Shown here: positions 29,316 through 40,010 of the stretch, in pieces | Numbering within the stretch: position 1 is the first letter of the stretch | Layout of the letters: the number at the start of each line of letters is the position of its first letter | Source of the DNA: Arcobacter sp. | Lineage (GTDB): Bacteria; Acidobacteriota; Terriglobia; Bryobacterales; Bryobacteraceae | DNA length: 64,000 nucleotides | NCBI GenBank assembly: GCA_020723085.1 | Contig: DYJN01000011.1 | Location: forward strand, 1 to 64,000 | Direction: 5' to 3' | Made by a program: the position numbers and the translations under genes | Notes under the pieces: generated by a model | Databases searched by the model: none | Told to the model about the DNA's origin: nothing | Seen by the model: the letters and a program-made list of their open reading frames with translations, nothing else

Positions 29316-30725
29316 ATGTCTCAGCCACGCACGATCATCCAGAAGATCTGGGATTCGCATGTTGTGTGCCAGCCGCCGGGCGCGCCGGCGCTGCTTTACA
29401 TCGATCTGCATCTTGTGCACGAGGTCACCTCGCCGCAGGCGTTTGACGGGCTGCGCAAGCGGGGTCTGAAAGTGAGGCGCCCGGACCGCACGTTCGGCAC
29501 CTGTGATCACTCGACGCCGACGACGCCGCGCGGGCTTCCGATTGTGGATCCGGTGGCGCGGGCGCAGGTGGAGCAGTTCGAGAAGAACTGCCGCGAGTTC
29601 GGCATCCCGCATTTCGGCTTTCATCATCCGCGGCAGGGGATTGTCCATGTGATCGGCCCGGAACACGGGCTGACGCAGCCGGGCATGACGGTGGTCTGCG
29701 GCGATTCGCACACAGCCACGCATGGCGCATTCGGGGCGCTGGCATTCGGCATCGGCACCAGCCAGGTGGAGCATGTGCTGGCCACGCAGTGCCTGCTGCA
29801 GTCGCCGTCGAAGAGCTTCGCCGTGCGTGTCGACGGGCATCTTCGCGCGGGCGTAACGGCCAAGGACATCATCCTGGCGCTGATCGCGAAGATCGGCGTG
29901 GGCGGCGGCACGGGCTGCGTGTTCGAATACATGGGCCCGGCCATCCGGGCGCTCTCCATGGAAGAGCGCATGACGGTGTGCAACATGTCGATCGAAGGCG
30001 GCGCGCGGGCGGGACTGATCGCGCCCGACGAGACGACCTTCGAGTATCTGGCGGGGCGCGAGTTTGCCCCGAAGGGCGAAGCGTGGGACCGGGCGGTCGC
30101 TTTCTGGAAAACGCTGCCCACCGGCGAGGGCGCCTCCTACGACCGCGAGGTGGCGATCGATGCCGCGGCTCTGGAGCCGATGATCACCTACGGCACCAAC
30201 CCCGGCATGGGCATTCCGATTTCGGTGCCGGTGCCCGATCCGGCGGAAGCGCCGGACGCGGTGGAGCGCGAGACGCGCCGCAAGGCCCTCGCCTACATGG
30301 GGCTGGAGCCCGGCAAGCCGCTCACGGGGCGGCCGGTGGACGTCGTCTTCATCGGTTCCTGCACCAATTCGCGCATGACCGATCTGCGCGCCGCCGCATC
30401 CGTGCTGAAGGGCCGCAAAGTGAGCCCGAACGTGCGCGTGCTGGTGGTGCCCGGATCGCAGTCGATCAAGCGGCAGGCGGAAGCCGAGGGGCTCGACCGG
30501 ATCTTCCGCGAAGCGGGCGCCGAGTGGCGCGAAGCGGGCTGCTCGATGTGCATCGCCATGAACGGCGATCAGCTCGCCCCGGGCGAGTACGCCATCTCGA
30601 CATCAAACCGCAATTTTGAAGGGCGGCAGGGCAAGGGCGGACGCACGCTTCTGGCCAGCCCCCTCACCGCCGCCGCCAGCGCCGTCACCGGCGCGGTGAC
30701 CGATCCGCGCGTGCTGCTCGGCTAG
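29316..30725 (+). CDS. leuC: 3-isopropylmalate dehydratase large subunit
   Basis: [69 protein letters not shown] at 29316. Confidence 0.97.
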   Translation: MSQPRTIIQKIWDSHVVCQPPGAPALLYIDLHLVHEVTSPQAFDGLRKRGLKVRRPDRTFGTCDHSTPTTPRGLPIVDPVARAQVEQFEKNCREFGIPHFGFHHPRQGIVHVIGPEHGLTQPGMTVVCGDSHTATHGAFGALAFGIGTSQVEHVLATQCLLQSPSKSFAVRVDGHLRAGVTAKDIILALIAKIGVGGGTGCVFEYMGPAIRALSMEERMTVCNMSIEGGARAGLIAPDETTFEYLAGREFAPKGEAWDRAVAFWKTLPTGEGASYDREVAIDAAALEPMITYGTNPGMGIPISVPVPDPAEAPDAVERETRRKALAYMGLEPGKPLTGRPVDVVFIGSCTNSRMTDLRAAASVLKGRKVSPNVRVLVVPGSQSIKRQAEAEGLDRIFREAGAEWREAGCSMCIAMNGDQLAPGEYAISTSNRNFEGRQGKGGRTLLASPLTAAASAVTGAVTDPRVLLG

Positions 30726-30743
30726 GACACGGAGGTCCGCACG

Positions 30744-31367
30744 ATGGAGAAATTCACCGCCTTTGAATCGTGGGTCGCCGTTCTGCCGGTGGACAACATC
30801 GACACCGACCAGATCATCCCGGCGCGCTTTCTCAAGACGACCTCCAAGGAGGGTCTCGGCGATCAGCTCTTCTACGACTGGCGCTACGACGGGGAGGGCC
30901 GTCCGAGGCCGGATTTTGTCATCAACCGCCCGCCGGGCAACCGGGCGCAGGTGCTGCTGGCGGGGGACAATTTCGGCTGCGGGAGCTCCCGCGAACACGC
31001 CCCGTGGGCGCTGACGCAGTTCGGATTCAAGGCCGTCATTTCGACTTCATTCGCCGATATTTTCAAGGGAAATGCGCTGAAAAACGCGCTTCTGCCCATC
31101 GTGGTCCCCACCGACATCCATGCGCGCCTGCTGCACATGCTGGAAGCCAATCCGATGGCCACAGTGCGCGTGGACCTGGCCTCGCAGACTCTGACGCTGC
31201 CGGACGGGGCCGCGGTGGAATTCCCCGTGGATCCGTTCGCGAAAACGTGCCTGCTTGAAGGCGTCGACGAACTGGGCTTCCTGCTGAAGCACGAGGCGGA
31301 GATCGCCGCTTACGAGCAGTCGCGCCCCGCGCCTGTCAATACGCTGTCGGTAAAGCTGGAGAGCTGA
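30744..31367 (+). CDS. leuD: 3-isopropylmalate dehydratase small subunit
   Basis: [46 protein letters not shown]. Confidence 0.97.
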   Translation: MEKFTAFESWVAVLPVDNIDTDQIIPARFLKTTSKEGLGDQLFYDWRYDGEGRPRPDFVINRPPGNRAQVLLAGDNFGCGSSREHAPWALTQFGFKAVISTSFADIFKGNALKNALLPIVVPTDIHARLLHMLEANPMATVRVDLASQTLTLPDGAAVEFPVDPFAKTCLLEGVDELGFLLKHEAEIAAYEQSRPAPVNTLSVKLES

Positions 31368-31370
31368 CGG

Positions 31371-33035
31371 TCAGGGGGCGGGCGGCGGCTCGATGGCGTC
31401 ATAGACCCGGCCTGCCTTCAGGTTTCTCAGTTCCTGCCGCGCTCCGCTAAGCCAGAGGATCTCCACCACGTCCGCAGTGTCGTCCTGGCCGAGACCGAAG
31501 TGCAGAGGCGCGGCGCTCGCGCTGGCGTAGCCAGAGGTGAAGGCGGCGTGGTTGTATTGGGTGAGCGAGCGGCTGACCACCTTGACACGCGCGCCCTGCC
31601 CGTCGCGCGGCGAGCGCGTGCCTCTGAGCCGGAAGGCGATCCAGCGGTTCGCGCCCGCGCTGTCGTTGATCCACAGGGAAGCCCGCCCGTTCAGGGCGCT
31701 GACGGCGAAGTCGAGCCTTCCGTCGCCGTTGAAATCAGCCACGGCGGCGCCGCGGTGACGCGCCGGGGGCAGGGCATTGAGTCCCGCCTCGCCCGTCAGC
31801 GCCTGCCACCTGCCTTTGCCCAGATTGCGAAATACGGAGTTGTGCTGGTTGACCAAGACGCGCGGTTCCATCAGAGGCGACTGCACATGCCCGCGGCTCA
31901 CCAGCAGGTCTTTCCAGCCGTCGTTGTCGAAGTCCGCCAGCACAGGGCTGTAACCCGCCATCGAACGCGAAAGGGACGTCATGCCAGTCTGAGCGGTGAT
32001 TTCGCGGAAGGCGCCCTTGCCCGTGTTCAGGAAGACGGGGAACGTTTCGTTGTCGAGCGCCACCAGGACGATGTCCGGGTAGCCGTCGTTGTCGAGATCG
32101 CGGAAATCCACCCCCATGCCGGAGATCATGTTGCCGTGTTCGGCCAGGGCTACACCGATGTCAAACGCTTTTTCCTCGAATTTCGCTCCGTCGAGGTTAT
32201 GGAAAAAGAAGTTGAACAGCTTGTCGTTTGAGACGAAAATGTCGGGCTTTCCGTCGAGGTCGTAGTCCGCCACTCCCGCGCCCATGCCTTTTCCGCGCTG
32301 TGCGAGGATGCCGGCAGGAGCGGAAATGTCCCGGAACGTGCCGTCTCCGTTGTTGAGGAAGAGCTGGTTGGGCAGCTCCTTGTAGTACTTCGGGTGGCAA
32401 TATTCATTCCGGCCTTCATAAGGGCAGACGGGCTCGGTCTTTTCGTCCCAGAGCAGATAATTCACGACGAAGAGGTCGAGCCGCCCGTCGGCGTTGAAGT
32501 CCGACCACACGGCGGACACAGCCCACAGCGGTCCGTACTGTTCGAGCCGCGCCGGGGGCAGTCCGGCGGCCGCGGTCACGTCGGTGAAAGCGCCGTCGCC
32601 ATTGTTGCGGTACAGGGTGTTGCGGTGGACGCCGGCCAGAAACAGGTCGAGGTCGCCGTCGTTGTCATAGTCTCCCACCGCCGCGCCGGTGTCATAGCCC
32701 GCCCCCTGAAGGCCGGCTCTTTCGGTGACGTCCGTGAAGCGCCCCTTGCCGTCGTTGGCGTAGAGGCGGTTCCAGTGCCTTGGCCCCTTCTTCTGGAGCG
32801 AGGACAGATCCGCGCCGTTGCAGAAGAACAGATCGAGATCCCCGTCGCCGTCGTAATCGAACGCCGCCACGCCGCCGGCCATCGTCTCGGGGGCGCGGCG
32901 CTTTTCGGATTCGTCGTTATCCAGAAAAAAATCGAGCTGGATTCCGCGGAAATGGACGGGTGATTCCGCAGTCCGCCCCTGAAACATCCAGAGGGAAATC
33001 GCCGTCAGCGCGGCGGCAGCCCAGCGTGCGGTCAA
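31371..33035 (-). CDS. FG-GAP/VCBS repeat protein with ASPIC/UnbV C-terminal domain
   Basis: Repeated DxDxDGDxDLF/DFNxDGxxDL calcium-type motifs; C-terminal ARVKVVSRSLTQYNHAAFTSGYASASAAPLHFGLG. Confidence 0.88.
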   Translation of the reverse strand: MTARWAAAALTAISLWMFQGRTAESPVHFRGIQLDFFLDNDESEKRRAPETMAGGVAAFDYDGDGDLDLFFCNGADLSSLQKKGPRHWNRLYANDGKGRFTDVTERAGLQGAGYDTGAAVGDYDNDGDLDLFLAGVHRNTLYRNNGDGAFTDVTAAAGLPPARLEQYGPLWAVSAVWSDFNADGRLDLFVVNYLLWDEKTEPVCPYEGRNEYCHPKYYKELPNQLFLNNGDGTFRDISAPAGILAQRGKGMGAGVADYDLDGKPDIFVSNDKLFNFFFHNLDGAKFEEKAFDIGVALAEHGNMISGMGVDFRDLDNDGYPDIVLVALDNETFPVFLNTGKGAFREITAQTGMTSLSRSMAGYSPVLADFDNDGWKDLLVSRGHVQSPLMEPRVLVNQHNSVFRNLGKGRWQALTGEAGLNALPPARHRGAAVADFNGDGRLDFAVSALNGRASLWINDSAGANRWIAFRLRGTRSPRDGQGARVKVVSRSLTQYNHAAFTSGYASASAAPLHFGLGQDDTADVVEILWLSGARQELRNLKAGRVYDAIEPPPAP

Positions 33036-33056
33036 AGTCCGGCTCCCGCCACCAGT

Positions 33057-33521
33057 CTAGCAGCCGCATGAGGCGAATTCGTCCAGGAGCCGTTCGGCTT
33101 CGCCGGCCGCGCGGGGCACCGCCACCTGCACTGCGCCGGAGGGTGGCTGCCCGATCTCGAACCGCGCCGCGGTGATGCCTACCAGGGCCAGATGCTTCGG
33201 CCGCATTCCGAGCCGTTCCGCCATCCGCAGCGTTTCTGCCAGCGAAGGCTGGTGGGCGCCGCCGCCTCGCGACTCCGCGTATTGCAAGAGTTCCTCGGCG
33301 CGGAACACCCGCACCGTCCCCGGCGCGTCCGGGGCGGCCAGGGCGTCGAGCAGGATCAGCGTATCCGCCTCCTCCAGCTCGAGCAGCAGATCGACTCCAG
33401 CCATTCCCACGTCGCGCAGCCGCGCCCGGCGCCCGGCGCCGCGGCGGGCCAGTTCCGAGAGCACGGCCGAGCCTGCCGCGTCGTCGCCCATCAGCGCGTT
33501 ACCCAGAGCCACGATCGGCAA
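33057..33521 (-). CDS. Hydrogenase maturation protease (HyaD/HupD-like), TTG start
   Basis: VALGNALMGDDAAGSAV (GN..MGDD), DALAAPDAPGTVRVF, HQPSLAETLRMAERLG, LVGITAARFEIG. Confidence 0.8.
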   Translation of the reverse strand: MPIVALGNALMGDDAAGSAVLSELARRGAGRRARLRDVGMAGVDLLLELEEADTLILLDALAAPDAPGTVRVFRAEELLQYAESRGGGAHQPSLAETLRMAERLGMRPKHLALVGITAARFEIGQPPSGAVQVAVPRAAGEAERLLDEFASCGC

Positions 33522-33954
33522 GCCCGCGCTCCACCACTTTCGTGTCGCCCGTCATGATCCGCAGGCCTGCGCGCTGCGCCGCCTTGGCCATCGATTCCAC
33601 GACGCGGCGCAGCGTTTCCATCTCCAGCCCTTCTTCGAGGATGAACGCCGCCGACTGGGCGACCGGCTCCGCTCCCGCCATGGCGAGGTCGTTGACGGCG
33701 CCATGGACGGCGAGGGACCCGATGTCGCCGCCGGGAAAGAAGATGGGACGGACGACAAAGGAGTCCGTCGTGAAGGCGAGCCGCTTGCCGTCGAGGGTCA
33801 GGCTTGCGGCACCGGTTTCATGCTGCGGGTCGAGCCTTGCGGCGAAGATCCGCTCGATCAGTTCCCGCATCAGGCGCCCGCCGCTGCCATGCGCCATCAG
33901 CACACGCTCGTGTTCGCCGAGCGGGGCAGGACTGCAGAGCGCGAAATCAGACAT
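33499..33954 (-). pseudogene. hypE: hypE, truncated to N-terminal half (~151 aa)
   Basis: MAHGSGGRLMRELIERIF, DSFVVRPIFFPGGDIGSLAVHGAVNDLAMAGAEP, RIMTGDTKVVERG, then ends at a stop overlapping the protease gene; ATP-binding C-terminal half absent. Confidence 0.85.
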
Positions 33955-34060
33955 GGTTCCTCCCGTACCGGTAGTAAGCGGCGCAGGCGCCTTCACTCGA
34001 GACCATCGGCGCGCCCAGCGGGTGGTCCGGCGTGCAGCGGGCGCCGAACGCCGGGCATGC
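33947..34060 (-). pseudogene. hypD: hypD, C-terminal ~36 codons only
   Basis: [36 protein letters not shown] is the conserved HypD C-terminus; stop overlaps hypE start (CATGTCTGA). Confidence 0.82.
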
Positions 34061-34113
34061 GGGCGGAAACCGACTCCCTGGACGGCCCCTTTGATCCGCG
34101 CGCAAATTCGCAT
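34056..34113 (-). pseudogene. hypF: hypF, first ~19 codons only (acylphosphatase motif)
   Basis: [18 protein letters not shown] then immediate transition into the hypD 3' end in another frame. Confidence 0.75.
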
Positions 34114-34202
34114 CTTCGTATCCGATATTCCAGTACACGGACGGGCCTCTTGCCAGAGGCCGGGGCGCATGCCGGGCAGGGAAGCGCGCGCCGGACGCCG
34201 CG

Positions 34203-36461
34203 TCAGCGGCGGGCGTCCGGGATCAGCCGAAGCGTCTCCCGCGCCTCGATGCGCGCAAATTCGAGCCGGAAGGCGCCCCCGTTCAGGTACGTCTGCCACT
34301 GATCTCCGTAATGGCCGGAAAAGCGGTGCCCGGAGACGCCGGTGGGGATCACGATCCGGCTCGAGTCCAGATCGGAAAGGTCAGCCACGAAGCGCATGGA
34401 TGGCCCGTAGGCTTGGGTGACCGCGCGCACGCTTGTGGCGCCGCCGTCCATTTCCGCGGGGCCGAAGTTGAAATACCGCCCGAGCCAGGGAATGCGTCCC
34501 ATCACAGGGTGGGGCAGGGAGACGCGGTTGGCCAGCCCGTAGCGCCACTTTCCCGGGTCCCGTCCCTGCATCCGCCGGCCCTCTTCCACGGCGTCGGCCA
34601 AGGAATTGGCCAGCAGCAGGTCGAAATCCTCGAACCACTCGCGCCTGCGCTCGCGGACGATCCGCGCCACGACTCCCGGCGCCAGGAAGGTCCGGTATGC
34701 GGCGCCGTACTTGGGCGAGGCGCGCTCGCCGATGGCGCGGCGGAGGTGCTGGTAGAGCAGGTGAGCCAGGAACGCCGCCGCCGAGTCCCTGCGCATCTGC
34801 CCGTCCCATCCTGCCAGCAGCCGTGCGCCCGCCTGCGCCGCCTCATTCGAATCTCCGCGGCGATGGACCGCGTCCGCGGCGGCGCGCGCCAGCCCGTGAT
34901 GCAAGGCGGAATAGACATCTCCCTGCAAGGCCAGCATGCCGGCCGGGGCGAACTTCGGCTTGCGGTCGAGGCGGGCCGTGATCTGCAGGGCCCTGTCCGG
35001 GGAAGAGAAAAATCCGCTCACCGTATAAGGCGTATTCGGCGGGAACGGGTTTTGATTGGCCGACACGAGGAGGCCGTTTTTCGGATTGAAATAAGAGGGC
35101 AATTCTTCAAATGGCACGAAGCCTTTCCAGTCGAAACGGCCCGAGGAGCCGTCGGCCGGCTCGGTGCCGTCGAAACCCTCGCGCACGGGGAGCCGCCCGG
35201 TCACCTGCCAGCCCGTGTTGCCGTCCACGTCCGCGTACAGGACATTGATGTTGGGGCCAGGCAGGCGCCGCAGGGCTTCGCGGAACGCCTGCCAGTTTCT
35301 GGCGCGGTTCAGGTCCAGGATGGAAAACTCCGAGCCGCCGTCCTGCGCGGCGGACCAGGCGAGGGCAAGCGGCGCGCCTTCCTCCTCCGCGACCACCGGT
35401 CCGTGGACCGTGATCCAGAGAGCCGTTTCCACCGGCTTCTCGCCTTTGACGGCGATCCGTTCCACCGCCCGCAGGGCCTGTGCCTGCCGCCCCTGGTGTT
35501 CGTAGCGGCCGGTGCGAACGTCCAGTTTTTCAAAATAGAGATCCATGTTGTCGAATTGCAGGGCGGTAATGCCCCAGGCAATCCGGTCATTATGGCCTAT
35601 AATGACGCCTGGAATTCCGGGCAGAGCGGCGCCCGCCGCGTTCAGTCCCGGCGCGCGCAGATGAACCAGGTGCCAGGTGGCGGGCTGCGTCCAGGGCAGG
35701 TGCGGGTCGTTGGCCAGCAAAGGCTTGCCTGACGTGGTGCGCGATCCGCTGACGGCCCAGGCGTTGGAGCCGGGCAGCGGCTCCGTTCCCAGCCTGGGGG
35801 GGAAGAGCTGATCGACCAGCGCACGGTCGCCCGCGCGCGCCATGCGGTGTTTCAGAAGGTCGTGCTCCCATTGGCCGGAAAGCGTGCGGTTCATCTCCAG
35901 CGCGCACAAAAGCGTGTCGGCGATCCGCCAGGGGCGGGGCGCATAGCCGAGCAGGGTGAATTCAGGCGGCAGCCGGCGGAGGTTCTGTTCGAGGAAAAAG
36001 TTGACGCCGCGCGCGTAAGCGGCCAGCAGCGTGCGTTGCGCCGGCGGCAGAGCCGCCGCCCAGCGCTCGGCCAGCCAGCGCATGCGCAACTGCCGGGCGC
36101 GGAGATCGAGCGTCAGGGCGCCTTTGCCGGCGATCTCGGCCAGTTCGCCCGCCGCCAGCCGCCGGAGGCTATCCATCTGCCACAGGCGGTCCTGAGCCGT
36201 AACGTAGCCTTGGGCGAACAGTGCGTCCTCAATCGAGGCGGCGGCGATGTGGGGCACGCCGAGCCGGTCCCTCTCCACGCGCGCTTCGGCGGCGACGGGC
36301 GCCATGATTCCGCCGGAAAGCCCCGTGCCGGGACGCCAGAGAAACCACCATGCTGCGGCTGCCGCTGCGGCTGCGGCGAGGGCGAGAATCCAGTTCACTG
36401 CTCGGACGATGCGTTTCCACACGGTTTCTTCATAGTACTGAGACCGGGATGCGGCCGGCAT
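34203..36461 (-). CDS. Penicillin acylase family (Ntn-hydrolase) protein
   Basis: [38 protein letters not shown] with catalytic Ser after GSNAW; TM anchor near N-terminus; ATG 36461. Confidence 0.92.
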   Translation of the reverse strand: MPAASRSQYYEETVWKRIVRAVNWILALAAAAAAAAAWWFLWRPGTGLSGGIMAPVAAEARVERDRLGVPHIAAASIEDALFAQGYVTAQDRLWQMDSLRRLAAGELAEIAGKGALTLDLRARQLRMRWLAERWAAALPPAQRTLLAAYARGVNFFLEQNLRRLPPEFTLLGYAPRPWRIADTLLCALEMNRTLSGQWEHDLLKHRMARAGDRALVDQLFPPRLGTEPLPGSNAWAVSGSRTTSGKPLLANDPHLPWTQPATWHLVHLRAPGLNAAGAALPGIPGVIIGHNDRIAWGITALQFDNMDLYFEKLDVRTGRYEHQGRQAQALRAVERIAVKGEKPVETALWITVHGPVVAEEEGAPLALAWSAAQDGGSEFSILDLNRARNWQAFREALRRLPGPNINVLYADVDGNTGWQVTGRLPVREGFDGTEPADGSSGRFDWKGFVPFEELPSYFNPKNGLLVSANQNPFPPNTPYTVSGFFSSPDRALQITARLDRKPKFAPAGMLALQGDVYSALHHGLARAAADAVHRRGDSNEAAQAGARLLAGWDGQMRRDSAAAFLAHLLYQHLRRAIGERASPKYGAAYRTFLAPGVVARIVRERRREWFEDFDLLLANSLADAVEEGRRMQGRDPGKWRYGLANRVSLPHPVMGRIPWLGRYFNFGPAEMDGGATSVRAVTQAYGPSMRFVADLSDLDSSRIVIPTGVSGHRFSGHYGDQWQTYLNGGAFRLEFARIEARETLRLIPDARR

Positions 36462-36507
36462 CGAAACCGGGGTGGGGCTGAACTCTTCCGCGCCATGTGC
36501 GGATACA

Positions 36508-37077
36508 ATGACAGATTCGGAGGCAATCGTGAACACCGGCGTGGAGTCGTCCCCGGTTGAAGTGGCCTCAGACCTGAGCGCCCCGATCCGATGGCCGTGG
36601 TATGCAGTCCGGGTCAAGCCGAAATTTGAAAAGGCGGTGGCGCAGTCGCTGGTGGCGAAGGGCTTTGACTCCTACCTGCCGCTTTACAAAGAGCGGCGCC
36701 GGTGGTCGGATCGCGTGAAGGTGGTCGAACTGCCTCTGTTTTCCGGCTACGTTTTTTGCAATCTGGATGTACGGCACAGGTTGCCGGTGCTGCAGACGCC
36801 CGGCGTGTTGCATTTTGTGTGCTTTGATGGCGAGCCGGCGCCCGTCGAGCGAGCCGAGATCGAGGCTCTGCAACGAGCCACGGGCAGCGGCGCTGCTCTG
36901 GCGCCCTGGCCCTATCTTCGGGAGGGACAGCGGGTGGTGGTGGCGCGCGGTCCCATGAAAGGGCTGGAGGGCATCCTTCTGAAAGTTCGAGACGAATTCC
37001 GCCTCATCATCAGCGTGACGCTGCTGCAGCGCTCGGTCGCGGTGGAGATCGACCGGGAAGCGATCCGTCCGGCTTGA
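36508..37077 (+). CDS. NusG-like transcription antitermination factor (UpxY/RfaH class)
   Basis: WYAVRVKPKFEKAVAQSLVAKGFDSYLPLYKERRRWSDRVKVVELPLFSGYVFC (NGN) and C-terminal EGQRVVVARGPMKGLEGIL KOW. Confidence 0.88.
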   Translation: MTDSEAIVNTGVESSPVEVASDLSAPIRWPWYAVRVKPKFEKAVAQSLVAKGFDSYLPLYKERRRWSDRVKVVELPLFSGYVFCNLDVRHRLPVLQTPGVLHFVCFDGEPAPVERAEIEALQRATGSGAALAPWPYLREGQRVVVARGPMKGLEGILLKVRDEFRLIISVTLLQRSVAVEIDREAIRPA

Positions 37078-37155
37078 AGCGAAAAACGCTCAAGAACGCC
37101 CGAAAAAGACCGATACGAAGGCTTCCAGACCCCCACTATTTTCTGGAGGCGCGGC

Positions 37156-37602
37156 GTGATCCTCTACCATCCGAATGGCGAGGCGCTCGTTCTGAACCCG
37201 GCAGTCTGGCGCGCAGCGCTGGATCTGGCGGAAACAGCGGGATGGCGGCCGGACGGGACCCTGCCGCCCCCGTCGGATCTGGAGCAGCCGCCGGTGGTGT
37301 GGCGCGGGGCATATGAACCTGCGCTCGGGCAGCAGGTGACGCGGTCCGATGCCGCGGCGTTGGCGGCGGCGCTTCACCGTGCTCTGGCAACGAGGCCGCA
37401 CGCCGGCCGGGAACTGCGGCTGCTGGCCGAATTCTGCCGCTGCGGCGGCTTCCTGACCTGCTCTTCGCCCGGGATCTCCGACAGCCTGGCGAGCCTGGCG
37501 GTTCACGTTGGGACGAGCACTGAAGTGCCGTCCACCCTCCCGGTTGCACGCCCGCTGCACGGCCCCGCTGCGGACGGGCAAAGCGCGTCCCCGCAGCCAT
37601 GA
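37156..37602 (+). CDS. Hypothetical protein
   Basis: 148-aa ORF downstream of the nusG-like gene; no recognised domain. Confidence 0.45.
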   Translation: MILYHPNGEALVLNPAVWRAALDLAETAGWRPDGTLPPPSDLEQPPVVWRGAYEPALGQQVTRSDAAALAAALHRALATRPHAGRELRLLAEFCRCGGFLTCSSPGISDSLASLAVHVGTSTEVPSTLPVARPLHGPAADGQSASPQP

Positions 37603-37711
37603 CTGACCGCGATCCATGGGCGGTTCCCGGAGACTGCCTTGCCGCGGCGCCTGAGAGGCAGCACCCCGAAGGCCGGTTCGCCGAGCCCGCCACGGCCGGT
37701 ATAATTCCTCT

Positions 37712-39073
37712 TTGACGCCGCCTTCTACTGGGATCGCCAAGGCCGCCGACAAGCCCTTCGCGCAAGCGTTGTTGAAGCCCGCCGTCCGCCCTCGGCCGCT
37801 GCCGCTGCTGGGCTCGGCCGGCCTGCACGCCGCTGCCCTGTTCCTTCTTCTGCACGTCCCGGCGGCCAATCCCCGCGCGTTCCGCGTCGAGGATTACCGG
37901 GTGCTGCCGCCGCCGCGTGACCGCAAGCTGATCTGGTACAAGCTCGACACCCGCATGCCGGATGTCTCCATCGGGCGCAAGTACGGCCAGAGGCCGCCCC
38001 GCGCCCGCCTCCGCTCGAAGGATCTCGCCATCCACGCCTCCATGCCTGACGCGCCCGCCCGCGACGAGTTGATCTTCCAGCCCGCAGCCGCGGCCGAGAT
38101 CCCGAAGAGCGTGCCGTCGCCGAACATGGCCGCATTTCAACCCGCGCCTCCGCCTGAGCCGCCGCTCCAGCCCAAGCCGGAACCGCCGAAGCCGGAAGTC
38201 CCGCCTGTCTCCGTGCCCGCTCCGAGACGCGCGGTCCGGGCTTTCAAGCCTCCGCCCGCGCCAGCGCCGTCCAAGCCCAGACCCATCGAACTGACCGAAG
38301 CCCCCATTGATGCCGTCCCGGATACCGCTGCTCTGGGACAACTCACGGCGGTCGTGGTGGGCGTAAAACCGATGCCCGGAGCGCCGCCTGCCCTGCCTGA
38401 AGGGATCCGCCCCGCCAACGTTTCCGTGGGACCGGCGGCAGGCAACGGTCCGGGCGGAGCGCTGAACCCCTCGCCCGCCTCCGGAATAGAGCTGATCGCA
38501 AGCGGCGGCGGCTCCGGAGCGGGCATGTCCGGAAAGCCGGTCTTCGCCTCTCAGACCATCCTGTTCACGCGCTCGGAAATCGAGCAGCGCCGCGGCGCTG
38601 TCGCCGTGCCCGTCCGCCTGGCAATGGTGCCGGAACTGGCGCAGAAGCACTTCGGCGACCGCACCGTCTACCTGACGTTTCTCGAAAAGCCGAACCCGCA
38701 GCATTACACGGGCGACATCCTGCTGTGGTTCGCCGAACGCGGCCAGACGGCGGCAGGCGGGCAGGCGATGCATGCGCCTGTGCCGTTTCGCCAGATGGAT
38801 CCTTTCGGGCCGAAGTCGCGCTCGCCGCGCCGGATCCGCGGCACGATCCGGCTGGCGGCCATCATCGGCGCCGATGGGTTTCTCTCCGATTTGCGCGTGC
38901 TCGACAGCCCCGATGACGCGCTCGACTCGCCGCTGCTGGAGGCCGCCGCCAAGTGGACTTTTCTGCCGGCGCTGCGCGGGCCGGCGCGCATTGCCGTGGA
39001 TGCGTTGTTTGAGATCCCTGTCGCGTTCGCGCCGGCATCGCCGGGCGGAACCACGCCGGCTGCGGCCCGTTGA
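37712..39073 (+). CDS. TonB-family energy transducer-like protein
   Basis: N-terminal TM, Pro-rich periplasmic stretch, C-terminal GTIRLAAIIGADGFLSDLRVLDSPDDALDSPLLEAAAKWTFLPAL TonB-C motif. Confidence 0.8.
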   Translation: MTPPSTGIAKAADKPFAQALLKPAVRPRPLPLLGSAGLHAAALFLLLHVPAANPRAFRVEDYRVLPPPRDRKLIWYKLDTRMPDVSIGRKYGQRPPRARLRSKDLAIHASMPDAPARDELIFQPAAAAEIPKSVPSPNMAAFQPAPPPEPPLQPKPEPPKPEVPPVSVPAPRRAVRAFKPPPAPAPSKPRPIELTEAPIDAVPDTAALGQLTAVVVGVKPMPGAPPALPEGIRPANVSVGPAAGNGPGGALNPSPASGIELIASGGGSGAGMSGKPVFASQTILFTRSEIEQRRGAVAVPVRLAMVPELAQKHFGDRTVYLTFLEKPNPQHYTGDILLWFAERGQTAAGGQAMHAPVPFRQMDPFGPKSRSPRRIRGTIRLAAIIGADGFLSDLRVLDSPDDALDSPLLEAAAKWTFLPALRGPARIAVDALFEIPVAFAPASPGGTTPAAAR

Positions 39074-39158
39074 GCTTGCCGGAGCGGGGCTTTCGCCGGC
39101 TGAGGCTTGACGCCGGGCCAGAAGCGGGCGTACGTTCCAGAAAGTGGGTTGAATCAAA

Positions 39159-39773
39159 ATGGAGTCGATTCCGGCCGGGCGTGAATCATCTGCGCAGCGG
39201 GTGTGGGAAAAGACATGGTGGATTTTCGCCATACTCTTTCTCGCGCTGAATGTCTGGGGCTGGAACGAGTTCGGCGTCTATGCCCTGCTACGGTTCTGGG
39301 CGGGTTTCTTTGCCTTGCTTGGAGCAGCCACCATCCTTTACGCGCGGCGCAGCCGGCGCCTCGCGGAAGAAAGCCTGAACTGGCCTCCGGTCGAGGCCAA
39401 GGTTTTGCGGTCGCAAGTCGTCAAGGACGTCCAGACGTCTTTCAACGATGAGTCTTTCGGATCCTCCAGGACGATGGTCTACTACTACCCGGAAATCGAA
39501 TATGAATACGAGGTGGAAGGCCGGAAGTACCACTCGAACCGCCTGATTGCCGTTCGCGTGAACTTCCCGGAATCCGCGGCCGCCTCGTGGGTGGCGCAAT
39601 ACCCGGCCGGCGCCGTCGTCACGGCTCGCCGTCATCCGGAAAAGCCCGAACTGGCCATCCTGCAGCCGGGCATCCAGGGTTTTGAAGGCAGGTATCGGAT
39701 TCCCTTCCTGGTGGGCGTCGTGTTTCTTGCCGTTGGCATCACAGGCTGGCTTCTGCTATCCCGGTTCGGCTGA
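39159..39773 (+). CDS. DUF3592 membrane protein
   Basis: Two terminal TM regions; WPPVEAKVLRSQV..., YPEIEYEYEVEGRKYHSNRL, AQYPAGAVVTARRHPEKPELAIL. Confidence 0.8.
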   Translation: MESIPAGRESSAQRVWEKTWWIFAILFLALNVWGWNEFGVYALLRFWAGFFALLGAATILYARRSRRLAEESLNWPPVEAKVLRSQVVKDVQTSFNDESFGSSRTMVYYYPEIEYEYEVEGRKYHSNRLIAVRVNFPESAAASWVAQYPAGAVVTARRHPEKPELAILQPGIQGFEGRYRIPFLVGVVFLAVGITGWLLLSRFG

Positions 39774-40010
39774 GCGCCAAGGCGGTCTGGCGCGCGCTGT
39801 GTTTCGGAGCTTCCACAGAAGCGGGACCGCCGCGTGCCGGAGCCGAGATGACGGGCGGCGCTTGAGTCCATAGCCCCGGGACGTCCGCGCTGCTCGAGCG
39901 CAAAGAGTTCCATCTGTCGCAGCTGCCATGGCCGGCGAGTTCAGCTCCCGCTGCCGCAGCACGCAGCGGGTTGCCCGCGCCGGGCGCGCAGAGACGCTGT
40001 GCTGCACGCC

